Shown: positions 1 to 9,481, counted from the stretch's first letter. The stretch is DNA of 64,000 nt from Auanema rhodensis (GCA_964057225.1 OZ059899.1:10974001-11038000); one strand, 5' to 3'. Notes: generated by a model from the sequence alone, not told the origin. Numbers and translations are program-made.

Positions 1-149
1 CGAGAAGAGATCAGTCTTACATTTTTAACGTTCGCAGTCAGTGATTCTATTCCGTGCTTGTCTTGTTAATTCATCAATAAACCCTTTTCTACATATTCGC
101 TTTGTGTTTTATTTCCAACCATACTATACACTTGCGGTATAACGCCACA
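1..149 (+). repeat. 3' part of the BEL 5' LTR
   Basis: Identical by eye to 9401-9549. It ends in CCACA, the inverted match of the TGTGG that opens the 3' LTR at 8381. It includes AATAAA at 76-81 and the TCAGTC initiator-like sequence at 11-16. About 1020 bases of this LTR lie upstream of the window. Confidence 0.95.
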
Positions 150-152
150 AAT

Positions 153-164
153 TGGTGCATCGGC
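153..164 (+). other. Primer binding site, tRNA-Gly
   Basis: TGGTGCATCGGC begins 3 bases after the LTR end and is the reverse complement of the conserved tRNA-Gly(GCC) 3' end plus CCA. tRNA-Gly is a known primer for BEL/Pao elements. The 3' edge of the site overlaps a perfect 6-bp inverted repeat (161-166 with 177-182). Confidence 0.85.
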
Positions 165-190
165 TAGTTCAGATCTTAGCCGCTTCAAGT

Positions 191-207
191 CCCGCGTGGC
201 AGGTGAG
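191..207 (+). other. Second tRNA-Gly complementary site (anticodon arm)
   Basis: CCCGCGTGGCAGGTGAG is complementary to the anticodon arm of the conserved metazoan tRNA-Gly(GCC), 16 of 17 positions plus one G-U wobble. It lies 26 bases after the primer site, in the same order as on the tRNA. The T-arm in between is not matched. A role as a primer-activation contact is inference. Confidence 0.65.
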
Positions 208-427
208 ATACAGCTCAAACCAAGCGTGTTTGAGCAAAAAACATACTTAATAGAAATCGTGGCAACCATTAGTCCACGTCAAGTCACACCAAAAAGACTT
301 GAACCATAAGCAAACTCTGCAGACAGAAACAGAGATTCACTATCACATATACTGTGATCACCAAACAAACAAAAAAAAAAGAGAAAGTAAAAGGAATATA
401 AGCGTTATTCCTACATCTACGACAAAA
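208..427 (+). other. BEL 5' untranslated leader
   Basis: Leader between the tRNA-complementary segments and the first ATG of gag. It has no ATG in the gag frame. The frame is open from about 299, but only via a TTG, so 428 is the better start. No other feature seen. Confidence 0.6.
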
Positions 428-3400
428 ATGTCACTCCTTTTTGTCAATCATATCAAACAGTCTAACCAGTTTCTCGGAGAATTACTTACACGATACGAGA
501 TGGAAGTGAAGGACCTTCCTGGTATTCTGGTAGATTGCGACTTCCACACTGAGGAAGAAGAGGAAACCCTCTCTTGCCTTATCATTCGCTGGACAAAAGT
601 CCAACACCAATTCAAAGAATCGTTGAAAAATCATCAAGATAACGAGAAAAAATTCCAAAAATTTTACGAAGCATCAGACAAAACGCTTCGTAAAGCATTA
701 GACGAACAGTATATCGCCTTCACATCCGATGAAGACTTTGAACCCAACATTAAAAAGGTTCAAAACGCCATTATTGAGCTTGACGAACACATCATGAAAG
801 CCGAACGCATACTTAGAAAGCTGAGAAAAACGCTTCATAAGAATGAATCTGAGCACAACAGCAATCGCTCAACAGAAAACAATGAAACAGAAAACAAATC
901 GAATGATCAATTTCTGGAAATTATCAAGTCATTCCTACACATCCAACAAACTAGTATCCAAAAACCAGCGATGTCGCTACCTACATTTGATGGCAAACCA
1001 GAGAACTTCAAATCATTCTGGGGCCGTTTTGATAGACTTGTTCATGATAATGAACAGTTTACAACCTTAGAAAAGGTAAACCTACTCTGTGAAAGCCTCA
1101 AAGGCGATTCACAAATAGCAATCAGAGGAATAGAACCCTCTGCTCAAAATTATGAGCTTATGCGTGAAGCATTAGTTTCTGAATTTGGAGACTATTCGTC
1201 GGATATCAACTCTCTTTTGACACAACTACGTAATTTGAAATTTGCAAGCAATAATGCAAAAGCATGCAAAGAAACATTTGGAGAAACCAAGGCACTTATC
1301 AGGCAAATTGAAGCAGCCGGAGCTACAGTATCCCGCGAAATGTGTACCGCGATGATTCTCAACAAATTCCCATACCACATCGTGGAAGACATTCTAATTC
1401 ATCCAAACAACTACCATTCTACTAAAGAAATGCTGACAGCTGTAGACCACAAAATCTATTCCTTTTTTCTAAAAGAACAAACAAGAAATAGTCATGAACA
1501 AAAGTTTCGAAATCACAAAGACAATGTCACATCTGTTTCACATAAAGACAGCACTGCAGAACAACGGAAAACCCAAACTTGGCCATGTGTCTTTTGCGAC
1601 TCATCCGAGCATCGTTTTTATCAATGCACCACATTTGAAACACCAGAGAAAAGAAGGTACCGCATTCGCGGAAAGGCCATCTGTTGGATTTGCTTTTCCG
1701 ATAAACACAAAAGTTCGGAATGCAGAAAACAAAAATGTCGCAATTGCCAAGGAGATCATAATTCCGCCTTGTGCTCACAAGGAAGAAAAAGTGTACAAAA
1801 TATCCAAAAAGATAAAGAAACTCCCACAATTAAAAAAGATCAGGCTTTACTGATCACCACAGAAGAATTATTGAATAAAAAAACAACAGAATATAAACAA
1901 GAATCTGACACTAATAATCGAATCCCTACTGAGGCACTTAATGCACCAGTATCGCTTAATCACATTGCTGACACACATAATATTGAAGAAAGTCAAGTAA
2001 TATTACGAACAGCAATGGCGAACATATACAACCACAATAGTAAAAAATATGAGCAAGTACGCATGCTCATAGATGAAGGATCCATGAGATCTTTTATATC
2101 CAAGGACCTATCTACAAGATTAGGACTGCCCATTCTTGGTTCTCAGAAGAGAACCTTTTACGGCATTGGAGCATTATCAGAAACACATGAAGTTGAAGAT
2201 GTTAAGGTAATTATTGGAACCTCAACTGGATCCCTTATCGTAACAAAACTGTTCACAAAACCCATGTTAACCACACCTATACGGTGTCCTAAACTATCTA
2301 ATGAAGACTTAAAATTCATACAAAGAAGAAAAATTAAATTAGCCAATCCAAAAACAAACGGAGAATCATTTACTCCGGATATACTGATAGGTATGGATAG
2401 ATACAAACTATTCATGCACTTAAACGAAGAAACCGAACTCCCCTCACGTATGAGATTGAAAAACTCGGTATTCGGCCACATGATACATGGGGAAGCTCCT
2501 CTTCCCGATGATAATACACAACAAGAAGTAATATTATGCTCTACATTAGAAGAGATAACAAAAGAAACCTCTCATAAAGAACTCCTCACTAATCTGTTTG
2601 AACTGGATTCTATCGGCATCAATACAGAAAATGCCAACGCAGACCGCACTATTGATTACTATGAAGAATACTCAAAAGATATAAAAATTGAGAACAACCG
2701 TATTATTGCACCGTTCCCGTTAAAAAATAACTTCAAAAATCTCAAAAACAACAAAATGCCCGCGTACCATAGATTCGTATCCCTATGGCGAAAGTTACTG
2801 CACAATCCAGAAATGCTCTCACACTATACTACAACCATTGAAAGTTACCTCAAAGATAACATTGTCGAACAAATTCCCAACAATCACCAGGAGCCTTTAG
2901 AGTTTTATATGCCCCACCATGGGGTTTGGAAGCCCAGCAAGGCTAACCCTCTCAGAATCGTTTTTGACGCCTCCGCTAAACAGAAGGATAGCCCATCGTT
3001 GAATGAGATAATACACACAGGACGATCATTTATCACATATATACACGACATCATGATCTCCTGCAGAACAAGACCAATAATAATAACATGCGATATTAAA
3101 GCCGCATTTCTACAAGTACAATTGACAGAAAATCACAAGAATTTATGCAAATTCTTTTGGATAAAAAACAAAGAATACCCAATATCACACAATAATATCA
3201 TAACCCTTCGATTCAACAGATTACCATTCGGTATCACTGCATCCCCCAGCGTATTGAACATGGGCATAAAATGGTTCTTAGAATCAAAAGTAGACAACCC
3301 ATTAGCTATGGAAATCCTGCACAACTTATACGTCGACAATATCATTCTTACAGCAAATACAACCGAAGAAGCTATAAAGAAATGTAAAGAAACCCAAACA

Positions 3401-6400
3401 CTATTCTCAGAAATAAACATGCATGTTCGCGAATTCTTGTCAAACGATGAACAAGTAATACAGAACCTTCCTGAAGAAGACAGATATCCGAACATGACAA
3501 CCAAAATACTTGGCATATCTTTTAATAAAGAACACGACTCCTTCATTATCCCAATAAAAATAACAACGACTCACACAAGTTACACCAAGAGAATTCTACT
3601 CAGTCAGTTACATTCAATATTTGATCCCATTGGATTATCAGCACCAATACTGTTACCCCTCAAACTTATCTTGCGAGAAATCATTAGCACAAAATTATCA
3701 TGGGACCAACCCATTGACTCAAACAGTATCAAGCAATGGGAACAACATATTACTCAGATTAACAATAAGCAATTAACCATGAACAGATATTTTAAGTTTT
3801 CTGAACATGAAACACAGTTATGGGTCTTCGCTGACGCAAGCAACCAAGCAATGGCCGCTTGTTCATATTTCCAAACAAATGGGAAGATTAGTTCTCTGCT
3901 AAACGGGAAATCACGCATAGCACCCAAAAATAAAACTACAATTCCACGATTAGAGTTACTAGCCATTCGTTTAGCTGTACGAATGGCATTATCTATCGTC
4001 ACCATATGTCCGAAAATAGCGAAAGTTAACATTGTGAGCGATAGCAACATCGCACTATCATGGATTGTCTCACAAAAATCTCTCCCACTGTTCATTAATA
4101 ATCAAACAAATACTATAAAGAAACAGCTCAAGCAAATCGAACAAATATGTTGCAATATAGAACTATATCACGTACAAACCTCGTTCAACACAGCAGACAT
4201 CGGATCTCGAGGTGCAGACATGGAAAAACTACAAGTTTCCGACTGGATTGAAGGCCCACATTGGTTAACTAAACTTTCCGTGCATAACCCTCTGACATCA
4301 CTCGGCTCACCTAACAACTCGAGCAGGAATAACGCAGAATTAAAATCGGAGCATCACAATGTTGTCCACATAATCATAGACAATCCTCCAACCCATGATA
4401 TTTGGAACATTCGTGAAAACTATGATGACGTGATCAAAACAATGACAACCGTAGGGAAATTATTCAAGAAATGGTTTTTCACAGTCCATCCTAACGACGC
4501 CAACAAGTTGCAAAAAATAAAACATCTCACATCAACAGACACGCACACTGTTGAAGACATCAACATTATTGAAAAAATTTTGATCAGTAACAGTCAATCT
4601 AATATGAGCCTTGATGACTTACAGCAAAGACATATAAATCTAAAATTCTTCAAAGATACATGGGATATTTATCGCGTAAGAAGCCGTTTACAAAATACTC
4701 TTCTTCCCGAAGAGACGAAAAACCCTATATTCCTTCTTAAAACAAACCCCATAGTTAAAAAACTGATCAACAAAATACACAAAGACAATAATCATCAAGG
4801 CAAACATTTCACGCTTATTCAACTCAGACAAAAGTTCTATATACCAAAAATAACCGGAGTCATTAAGCAAACATTGAAAAACTGTGTGACATGTAAAAGA
4901 TTTCAATCACACCCTTATGAATTACCAGATATGCCATCGCTACCAAAAGATAGAACGATTCTTACAAGAGCATTCTTTTCAACAGGGTGTGATCTTATGG
5001 GCCCCTTCACCCTTCGAAATGGGTCTAAAGTCCATATCTGTCTGTTTACATGCATGACAACTAGAGCAATTCACTTAGAGGTAGTCACCAATCAATCCAC
5101 AGTTGCTTTTATGAATGCATTCACTAGATTTATATCACGCAGAGGTACTCCAGAAATTATGCGTAGTGACTGCGCAGGAAACTTTATATTGAGCTCAAAA
5201 ATATTAGAAACCCTTGAAAAAACATCGGATTACAACGAAAGAAGCTTACTAAACACACTAGCACAACAAAAAATTAAATGGATATACAACACTCCATTAT
5301 CACCCTGGAAAGGTGGATGTTGGGAACGTTTAGTAGGTGTAACCAAAGCTTCACTCAAAAAATGTTTCATTCCTAGTCGAATGTCCCTGGATGACTTACA
5401 CACAGCCATTGTAAAAATAGAAGCTATAATTAATACACGCCCACTCACCCATCCACACCCAGATAATTTAGATACTCTACCCATAAGGCCAATTGACTTT
5501 TTAACATCAGCCATAAAGTTTTCATTACCTGAAAACAACGCGGATACTCATATATTTGATATCCATAGTGATATTCAAACGATTCAATCAACAGAGCAAG
5601 CGCTAGAAGCGCTTCAATTATCAGAAGACTCAGCATCTAAATTTTGGAAACGATTTCAAGAAGAATATCTAACAAGCTTAAAAGATATATTTAAGCATAA
5701 ACACCATAGAAAGAATCACACAAACATCTTCCCCCAACCAGATGAAATAGTATTGATACAAAACGACATGTTGCCACGAGGAACATGGAAACTAGGTCGC
5801 ATCATTGAAACAATCACTAGTTCAGATGGCAACATACGTTCAGCAAAAGTTGCAACAAGCAACGGAAACATAATTATTCGATCCATCAATCAGCTCTATC
5901 CACTAGAGATAAGATGCAACACTAACAGCAACAAAATCATAGAAGACAACTCACACATAGTTCAAGAAAATAATAGCTCAACAGATAGAACCCCACATAC
6001 TGATATTGTATTAGACAATATACTTTTCGATCATCCTATAGAACATACAGATCAAACAATACATGAGAATAAAGACATAAATGATGTTAGCCATAATTAC
6101 GATATTGCATATGACTCAGATAACTCTCAACATGATAATACATACACTCCAGAAACAGAGAATAATGAGGATGCAACAAATGATCGACCTCAAAATAAGA
6201 CAAAACAATCATCAGTAAAAACAGCAAAACATACAGAACAAGATGATGTCACTGAGAAGGAAATTATAAAAGCCTTCCCACTAAAAATGTCCTATGCTAC
6301 ACACCAAAGAAAAAATAAAATAAACCCAAAAGTAGCAGCTGACATAATGAAAGCGCTTTCCTTACCGATTATAATTACTTCGACATATGCCGAAGAAATC

Positions 6401-8359
6401 AATAGTTGCAAGGACTCTAACATGTTCACCACAAAACTTATAGCGAATCCTCATTGCTCCCCAGAAATGGCAACATGGACAGTGCTAATAACCATTATGG
6501 CAGTTACCCTCATAGTCTCTTGTCTATGCCGCATGGGCTACAGCCAATATAGATATAAGACATGGTCCAAAAACACTCAAACCATGCTCAACATCATGAA
6601 ATTAAAACATAAAACAATCTCCGAACAAGAAGATCATGAAACTGATCAAAAAATAACAGAAGACCACAATGATACGTTGCAATTAAAACAAACGAACACA
6701 CAAGACGCTAATATTGTGGATCATGAAACCTTTCAAAAGCATATTTACCCTATTTTAAACCATACGAGAAAGCCACCAAAATTCTCTCTCTTTACTAGAG
6801 GGTCGCAAACATCTTTACCATCGTTACTGGCAATCATCTTGGCTTTATGTATTGGAAGCTGCAGTTCATGTTCCGATGTTCATGTTCAACACTTCGTTAA
6901 CATACGATGCGATGACAACTTAGCTTGTTATCACGAATACAGTCAAGATATCATATTTTCTCCCGGAACAAAACAATTATGCATTACCATAACGCATTCT
7001 AATCATGAAATTGGTCAATTTAAAATAACTAAACTATATACTGAACATGTCTGCCAAAAGAATACTAGATACTTCACTAGACAGACAACCGTCAACATAT
7101 TGAGCATATTACGATGCCGTCACCGGGGCTCGTGTGACGGAACATGTGAAACTAACTCGCTCCATAATAAAATCGAGGAACTACAACCATATACGTTCCC
7201 TTCACAATCAGGTTGCTTCACATCGTCAGCGAGATTTTACACATGTCCTATGATTTGGACAGATCCTTGTCTTTTCTACAAAATAGAGCATATACCCGTC
7301 ACTGAGGAAGTATACGAAGTCTATACTTGTGATAGTTGGTCCACCCAAACCGTATTTAATATAGAAACAACATTACTCCAGCAGAAAAATAATTACAATA
7401 TCACTCTACAACCTTACACGAAAAATCGTGAACAACTTTTCAATATAACAACGTTTTCACAATCACAACCTCCTCCAGAAATGTACACAAAATTATTTTT
7501 TTCCTCCAAAGAAAACACGTACATTACGGATATACACACAAAGGGAATAATTCAATGTGCAACAGAGGAAGCCGCATTAAAACATTTTAATAACTGTACA
7601 GTATCCTCATTCTGCCCTTGCACATTCAATAGATTTGATGAAATAAAATGTAGGTGTGATACCCCTACTTTTGAAAAAATGTCCAATACATCAGACATAA
7701 AATCTCCTAACCAAAACTTTAAAACTAAAGATAACACGTTATCATTCTCTACGAATTTAGACGAAAATTTAGTTACGGTCGATTCATCCCTATTCTTAAA
7801 CTCAGTGATTTTCTCCAACAATTTGCCTTGCGCACCTGCCCTGACAAAACTATCAGGTTGCTACTCCTGCGGGCAGGGTGCATTCGCAGAATTCCAATGC
7901 CTTACGGCAGAAGAAACATGGATTTCTATCGAATGTCAAAAAGAAGTATTCATGATAAAATGCTCTCCAAAAGTAGCAATCACAAAAGTAACAATGAAAA
8001 GAGAAAATTCTCAGATTGATGAATTATGCTATACCACATGCGACAATAAAAAAATTAAGATCATTATTAAAGGAATATTACATCACATAGCAAGCATAGA
8101 TGAAATAAACGAAAGTGACTCAAGTAAGGGTACAGAATCCAAATCCATTGACTTCGCTCCAATCTTCAAGTTAATTTTATCAAAGTTGGGAATCATATTG
8201 ATAGGCGTTGCAATAACCGCCACCATAGGATATGTGGCATGTACACCCATCATGTACTGTGTAGTTTTGAATACAGTCTTAACCACACAATGGATAGCTA
8301 CCAGGATATTCACACTGTGGATAAAATCAAAAGCCTTATTTCGGGATCAAAGATTTTAA
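428..8359 (+). CDS. gag-pol-env: BEL/Pao Gag-Pol-Env polyprotein
   Basis: Single uninterrupted frame of 2643 aa. The ATG at 428 (context acaaaaATG) is the first Met codon. Order by residue: Gag, coiled, with a DUF1759-like segment near 180-330; three zinc knuckles at about 387-448 (CX2CX4HX4C, then two more); DUF1758-like retropepsin with LIDEGS at about 547-552; RT with YVDN at 968-971; Pao/A17 region; RNase H with FADAS near 1136; integrase with D1522, D1581 and E1636 and an upstream zinc region; integrase C-terminal region to about 1840; hydrophobic segments near 2014-2034 and 2130-2148; a Cys-rich ectodomain with LSGCYSC; terminal membrane segments near 2580-2625. The ectodomain resembles the phlebovirus-Gc-like (class II fusion) envelopes of nematode BEL elements. 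The protein makes genomic cDNA, integrates it, and may mediate particle budding or entry. Odd points: YVDN instead of YVDD, DEG instead of DSG/DTG, and env fused in frame. Confidence 0.93.
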   Translation: MSLLFVNHIKQSNQFLGELLTRYEMEVKDLPGILVDCDFHTEEEEETLSCLIIRWTKVQHQFKESLKNHQDNEKKFQKFYEASDKTLRKALDEQYIAFTSDEDFEPNIKKVQNAIIELDEHIMKAERILRKLRKTLHKNESEHNSNRSTENNETENKSNDQFLEIIKSFLHIQQTSIQKPAMSLPTFDGKPENFKSFWGRFDRLVHDNEQFTTLEKVNLLCESLKGDSQIAIRGIEPSAQNYELMREALVSEFGDYSSDINSLLTQLRNLKFASNNAKACKETFGETKALIRQIEAAGATVSREMCTAMILNKFPYHIVEDILIHPNNYHSTKEMLTAVDHKIYSFFLKEQTRNSHEQKFRNHKDNVTSVSHKDSTAEQRKTQTWPCVFCDSSEHRFYQCTTFETPEKRRYRIRGKAICWICFSDKHKSSECRKQKCRNCQGDHNSALCSQGRKSVQNIQKDKETPTIKKDQALLITTEELLNKKTTEYKQESDTNNRIPTEALNAPVSLNHIADTHNIEESQVILRTAMANIYNHNSKKYEQVRMLIDEGSMRSFISKDLSTRLGLPILGSQKRTFYGIGALSETHEVEDVKVIIGTSTGSLIVTKLFTKPMLTTPIRCPKLSNEDLKFIQRRKIKLANPKTNGESFTPDILIGMDRYKLFMHLNEETELPSRMRLKNSVFGHMIHGEAPLPDDNTQQEVILCSTLEEITKETSHKELLTNLFELDSIGINTENANADRTIDYYEEYSKDIKIENNRIIAPFPLKNNFKNLKNNKMPAYHRFVSLWRKLLHNPEMLSHYTTTIESYLKDNIVEQIPNNHQEPLEFYMPHHGVWKPSKANPLRIVFDASAKQKDSPSLNEIIHTGRSFITYIHDIMISCRTRPIIITCDIKAAFLQVQLTENHKNLCKFFWIKNKEYPISHNNIITLRFNRLPFGITASPSVLNMGIKWFLESKVDNPLAMEILHNLYVDNIILTANTTEEAIKKCKETQTLFSEINMHVREFLSNDEQVIQNLPEEDRYPNMTTKILGISFNKEHDSFIIPIKITTTHTSYTKRILLSQLHSIFDPIGLSAPILLPLKLILREIISTKLSWDQPIDSNSIKQWEQHITQINNKQLTMNRYFKFSEHETQLWVFADASNQAMAACSYFQTNGKISSLLNGKSRIAPKNKTTIPRLELLAIRLAVRMALSIVTICPKIAKVNIVSDSNIALSWIVSQKSLPLFINNQTNTIKKQLKQIEQICCNIELYHVQTSFNTADIGSRGADMEKLQVSDWIEGPHWLTKLSVHNPLTSLGSPNNSSRNNAELKSEHHNVVHIIIDNPPTHDIWNIRENYDDVIKTMTTVGKLFKKWFFTVHPNDANKLQKIKHLTSTDTHTVEDINIIEKILISNSQSNMSLDDLQQRHINLKFFKDTWDIYRVRSRLQNTLLPEETKNPIFLLKTNPIVKKLINKIHKDNNHQGKHFTLIQLRQKFYIPKITGVIKQTLKNCVTCKRFQSHPYELPDMPSLPKDRTILTRAFFSTGCDLMGPFTLRNGSKVHICLFTCMTTRAIHLEVVTNQSTVAFMNAFTRFISRRGTPEIMRSDCAGNFILSSKILETLEKTSDYNERSLLNTLAQQKIKWIYNTPLSPWKGGCWERLVGVTKASLKKCFIPSRMSLDDLHTAIVKIEAIINTRPLTHPHPDNLDTLPIRPIDFLTSAIKFSLPENNADTHIFDIHSDIQTIQSTEQALEALQLSEDSASKFWKRFQEEYLTSLKDIFKHKHHRKNHTNIFPQPDEIVLIQNDMLPRGTWKLGRIIETITSSDGNIRSAKVATSNGNIIIRSINQLYPLEIRCNTNSNKIIEDNSHIVQENNSSTDRTPHTDIVLDNILFDHPIEHTDQTIHENKDINDVSHNYDIAYDSDNSQHDNTYTPETENNEDATNDRPQNKTKQSSVKTAKHTEQDDVTEKEIIKAFPLKMSYATHQRKNKINPKVAADIMKALSLPIIITSTYAEEINSCKDSNMFTTKLIANPHCSPEMATWTVLITIMAVTLIVSCLCRMGYSQYRYKTWSKNTQTMLNIMKLKHKTISEQEDHETDQKITEDHNDTLQLKQTNTQDANIVDHETFQKHIYPILNHTRKPPKFSLFTRGSQTSLPSLLAIILALCIGSCSSCSDVHVQHFVNIRCDDNLACYHEYSQDIIFSPGTKQLCITITHSNHEIGQFKITKLYTEHVCQKNTRYFTRQTTVNILSILRCRHRGSCDGTCETNSLHNKIEELQPYTFPSQSGCFTSSARFYTCPMIWTDPCLFYKIEHIPVTEEVYEVYTCDSWSTQTVFNIETTLLQQKNNYNITLQPYTKNREQLFNITTFSQSQPPPEMYTKLFFSSKENTYITDIHTKGIIQCATEEAALKHFNNCTVSSFCPCTFNRFDEIKCRCDTPTFEKMSNTSDIKSPNQNFKTKDNTLSFSTNLDENLVTVDSSLFLNSVIFSNNLPCAPALTKLSGCYSCGQGAFAEFQCLTAEETWISIECQKEVFMIKCSPKVAITKVTMKRENSQIDELCYTTCDNKKIKIIIKGILHHIASIDEINESDSSKGTESKSIDFAPIFKLILSKLGIILIGVAITATIGYVACTPIMYCVVLNTVLTTQWIATRIFTLWIKSKALFRDQRF

Positions 8360-8365
8360 AAGCAT

Positions 8366-8380
8366 AAGAGAAGAATTTCT
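8366..8380 (+). other. BEL polypurine tract candidate
   Basis: AAGAGAAGAA followed by TTTCT directly before the TGTGG start of the 3' LTR. It would prime plus-strand DNA. The five pyrimidine-rich bases at its end make it imperfect. A longer purine run at about 8424-8444 lies inside the LTR and does not fit the terminal inverted repeat. Confidence 0.5.
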
Positions 8381-8664
8381 TGTGGAGATTAAATTTAAAA
8401 TTAAAAATTGAAATAATAATGAAACAAAAGAAAAAGAAAGCATTATGTACGAATATAACCATTGTAATAAAACAATATCATTGTTTTTCTTTCTTTTCAA
8501 TTTATGGTAGTATCAAGTTTCTTTTATCCAACTCAGTTACATAACACATAACCTTTTGTACAGGCTCTAAAATTCATTGTATCTGTAACAAGATAACCTA
8601 AACACACCATTGTACAATAAACTAATAGATGTTAATCAGCGTTTAAAGTCCAGATGTGAACATG

Positions 8665-8672
8665 TATATAAG
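8665..8672 (+). promoter_or_regulatory. TATA box in BEL LTR
   Basis: TATATAAG. Transcription would begin near 8693-8698, just before the ATG at 8701. It could drive the LTR gene, the genomic RNA, or both. In the second case the LTR gene would be part of R and sit at both ends of the genomic RNA. Confidence 0.5.
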
Positions 8673-8700
8673 GATGCAGCTCATGTTTCTCCTATATTCC

Positions 8701-9168
8701 ATGAAAATGGAAGATATTGTCTCGAATATAATTGAGAATGCTTCCTTTGAGGAAGAGCTCAAAAAATATTCCCATCTACCTAACACTGCTGCCAATCTGA
8801 GGCAACTAATTGTGCTTGAAAAGAGGCTCTACGAGCACCTAGCTAGCGCGGTGAACCATCTATCCGAACGACTGGACAATATTCAACATTCGTTAAATCT
8901 GAAACTAGACAATTTGACCATTCAGACTGCTCCTAAAGCTTCATGTGTATTCTGCAATAAACCGACAGCTGATGGGCACCGTACTGCGGCCTGTCCGATT
9001 TATCCTTCCTCACCGGAACGCACTCTCCGTCTTCATGAACTGGGGTTATGCATCAGATGTTTGAATCAAAAACATCCAGCGATTTGCGAGGTATCCTGCT
9101 ATAGATGTAAGGCGGATACGCATCATGGAGTGGTTTGTGGTGATATAAAACGTAAAAGACCTTTGTAG
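8701..9168 (+). CDS. LTR-encoded Gag-like triple zinc-finger protein
   Basis: 155 aa from the ATG at 8701. In-frame ATGs also occur at 8662, 8674 and 8683, but the first two overlap or abut the TATA box. The first half is helical with heptad-like Leu spacing (KRLYEHLASAVNHLSERL), so a coiled coil is likely. The second half has three Cys/His groups: CX2CX7HX4C, CX2CX4HX3C and CX2C-HH-C. That is the same three-finger layout as the nucleocapsid region of the main polyprotein (1586-1780), but with a clearly different sequence. The protein ends in a basic KRKRPL tail. The whole gene lies inside the LTR, so a full element would carry two copies. A likely role is a separate RNA-binding or accessory Gag; this is inference. 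The frame is intact. Confidence 0.7.
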   Translation: MKMEDIVSNIIENASFEEELKKYSHLPNTAANLRQLIVLEKRLYEHLASAVNHLSERLDNIQHSLNLKLDNLTIQTAPKASCVFCNKPTADGHRTAACPIYPSSPERTLRLHELGLCIRCLNQKHPAICEVSCYRCKADTHHGVVCGDIKRKRPL

Positions 9169-9213
9169 GCCTTCTTCTCATTTCCGCATTGCCGGGAGTG
9201 TCGCGATAAGCGA

Positions 9214-9385
9214 GTGAGTTTGTATAAATTTTATCTTCAACAATTGTTTTATTTGTCTCTCCTGTTCTCTCCCTCTCTCTCTCTCTCTCTCTCTCCTCTT
9301 TCTTCTTTCTTGTAACTTCCTAAGTAATTTTTATCCATACCACATGTTGTGTTATACATGTGGCATGACTAACTCTTTGTTTCAG
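9214..9385 (+). other. Candidate intron in BEL LTR
   Basis: The donor GTGAGT at 9214-9219 and the acceptor TTTGTTTCAG at 9376-9385 are both near-consensus, giving a 172-nt intron. The donor lies after the zinc-finger gene's stop codon. Removal from the 5' LTR copy would shorten the leader of the genomic transcript. The acceptor could instead serve trans-splicing. Confidence 0.35.
9273..9294 (+). repeat. CT microsatellite, 11 units
   Basis: Pure CT repeat inside the LTR, within a wider pyrimidine-rich stretch from 9256 to 9310. It may act as a polypyrimidine tract for the downstream acceptor or as a GAGA-type site. Confidence 0.85.
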
Positions 9386-9410
9386 GCTGACGACCGCCCA
9401 CGAGAAGAGA

Positions 9411-9446
9411 TCAGTCTTACATTTTTAACGTTCGCAGTCAGTGATT
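9411..9446 (+). promoter_or_regulatory. Initiator-like TCAGTC with downstream element-like sequence in LTR
   Basis: TCAGTC at 9411-9416. AGTGAT begins at +28 relative to the A at 9413 and matches 5 of 6 positions of the downstream promoter element. It is an alternative start for the genomic RNA to the TATA box at 8665. Also present at 11-46. Confidence 0.3.
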
Positions 9447-9475
9447 CTATTCCGTGCTTGTCTTGTTAATTCATC

Positions 9476-9481
9476 AATAAA
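9476..9481 (+). terminator. Poly(A) signal of BEL LTR
   Basis: AATAAA, about 70 bases before the LTR end; also at 76-81. It would set the 3' end of the genomic RNA. Confidence 0.6.

Larger units (their letters stand above)
9169..9400 (+). other. BEL LTR region between zinc-finger gene and R/U5 end
   Basis: No gene. It holds a GTGAGT donor at 9214, a CT microsatellite and a TTTGTTTCAG acceptor ending at 9385. Confidence 0.6.

Noticed and set aside
66..269. Minus-strand 67-codon frame over the BEL LTR end and primer site
   Set aside because: Lies across the LTR edge and tRNA-complementary leader; no coding signal.
8424..8444. Purine run AAAAGAAAAAGAAAG as the BEL polypurine tract
   Set aside because: Using it would place the LTR start where there is no inverted match to the CCACA end; TGTGG at 8381 fits better.
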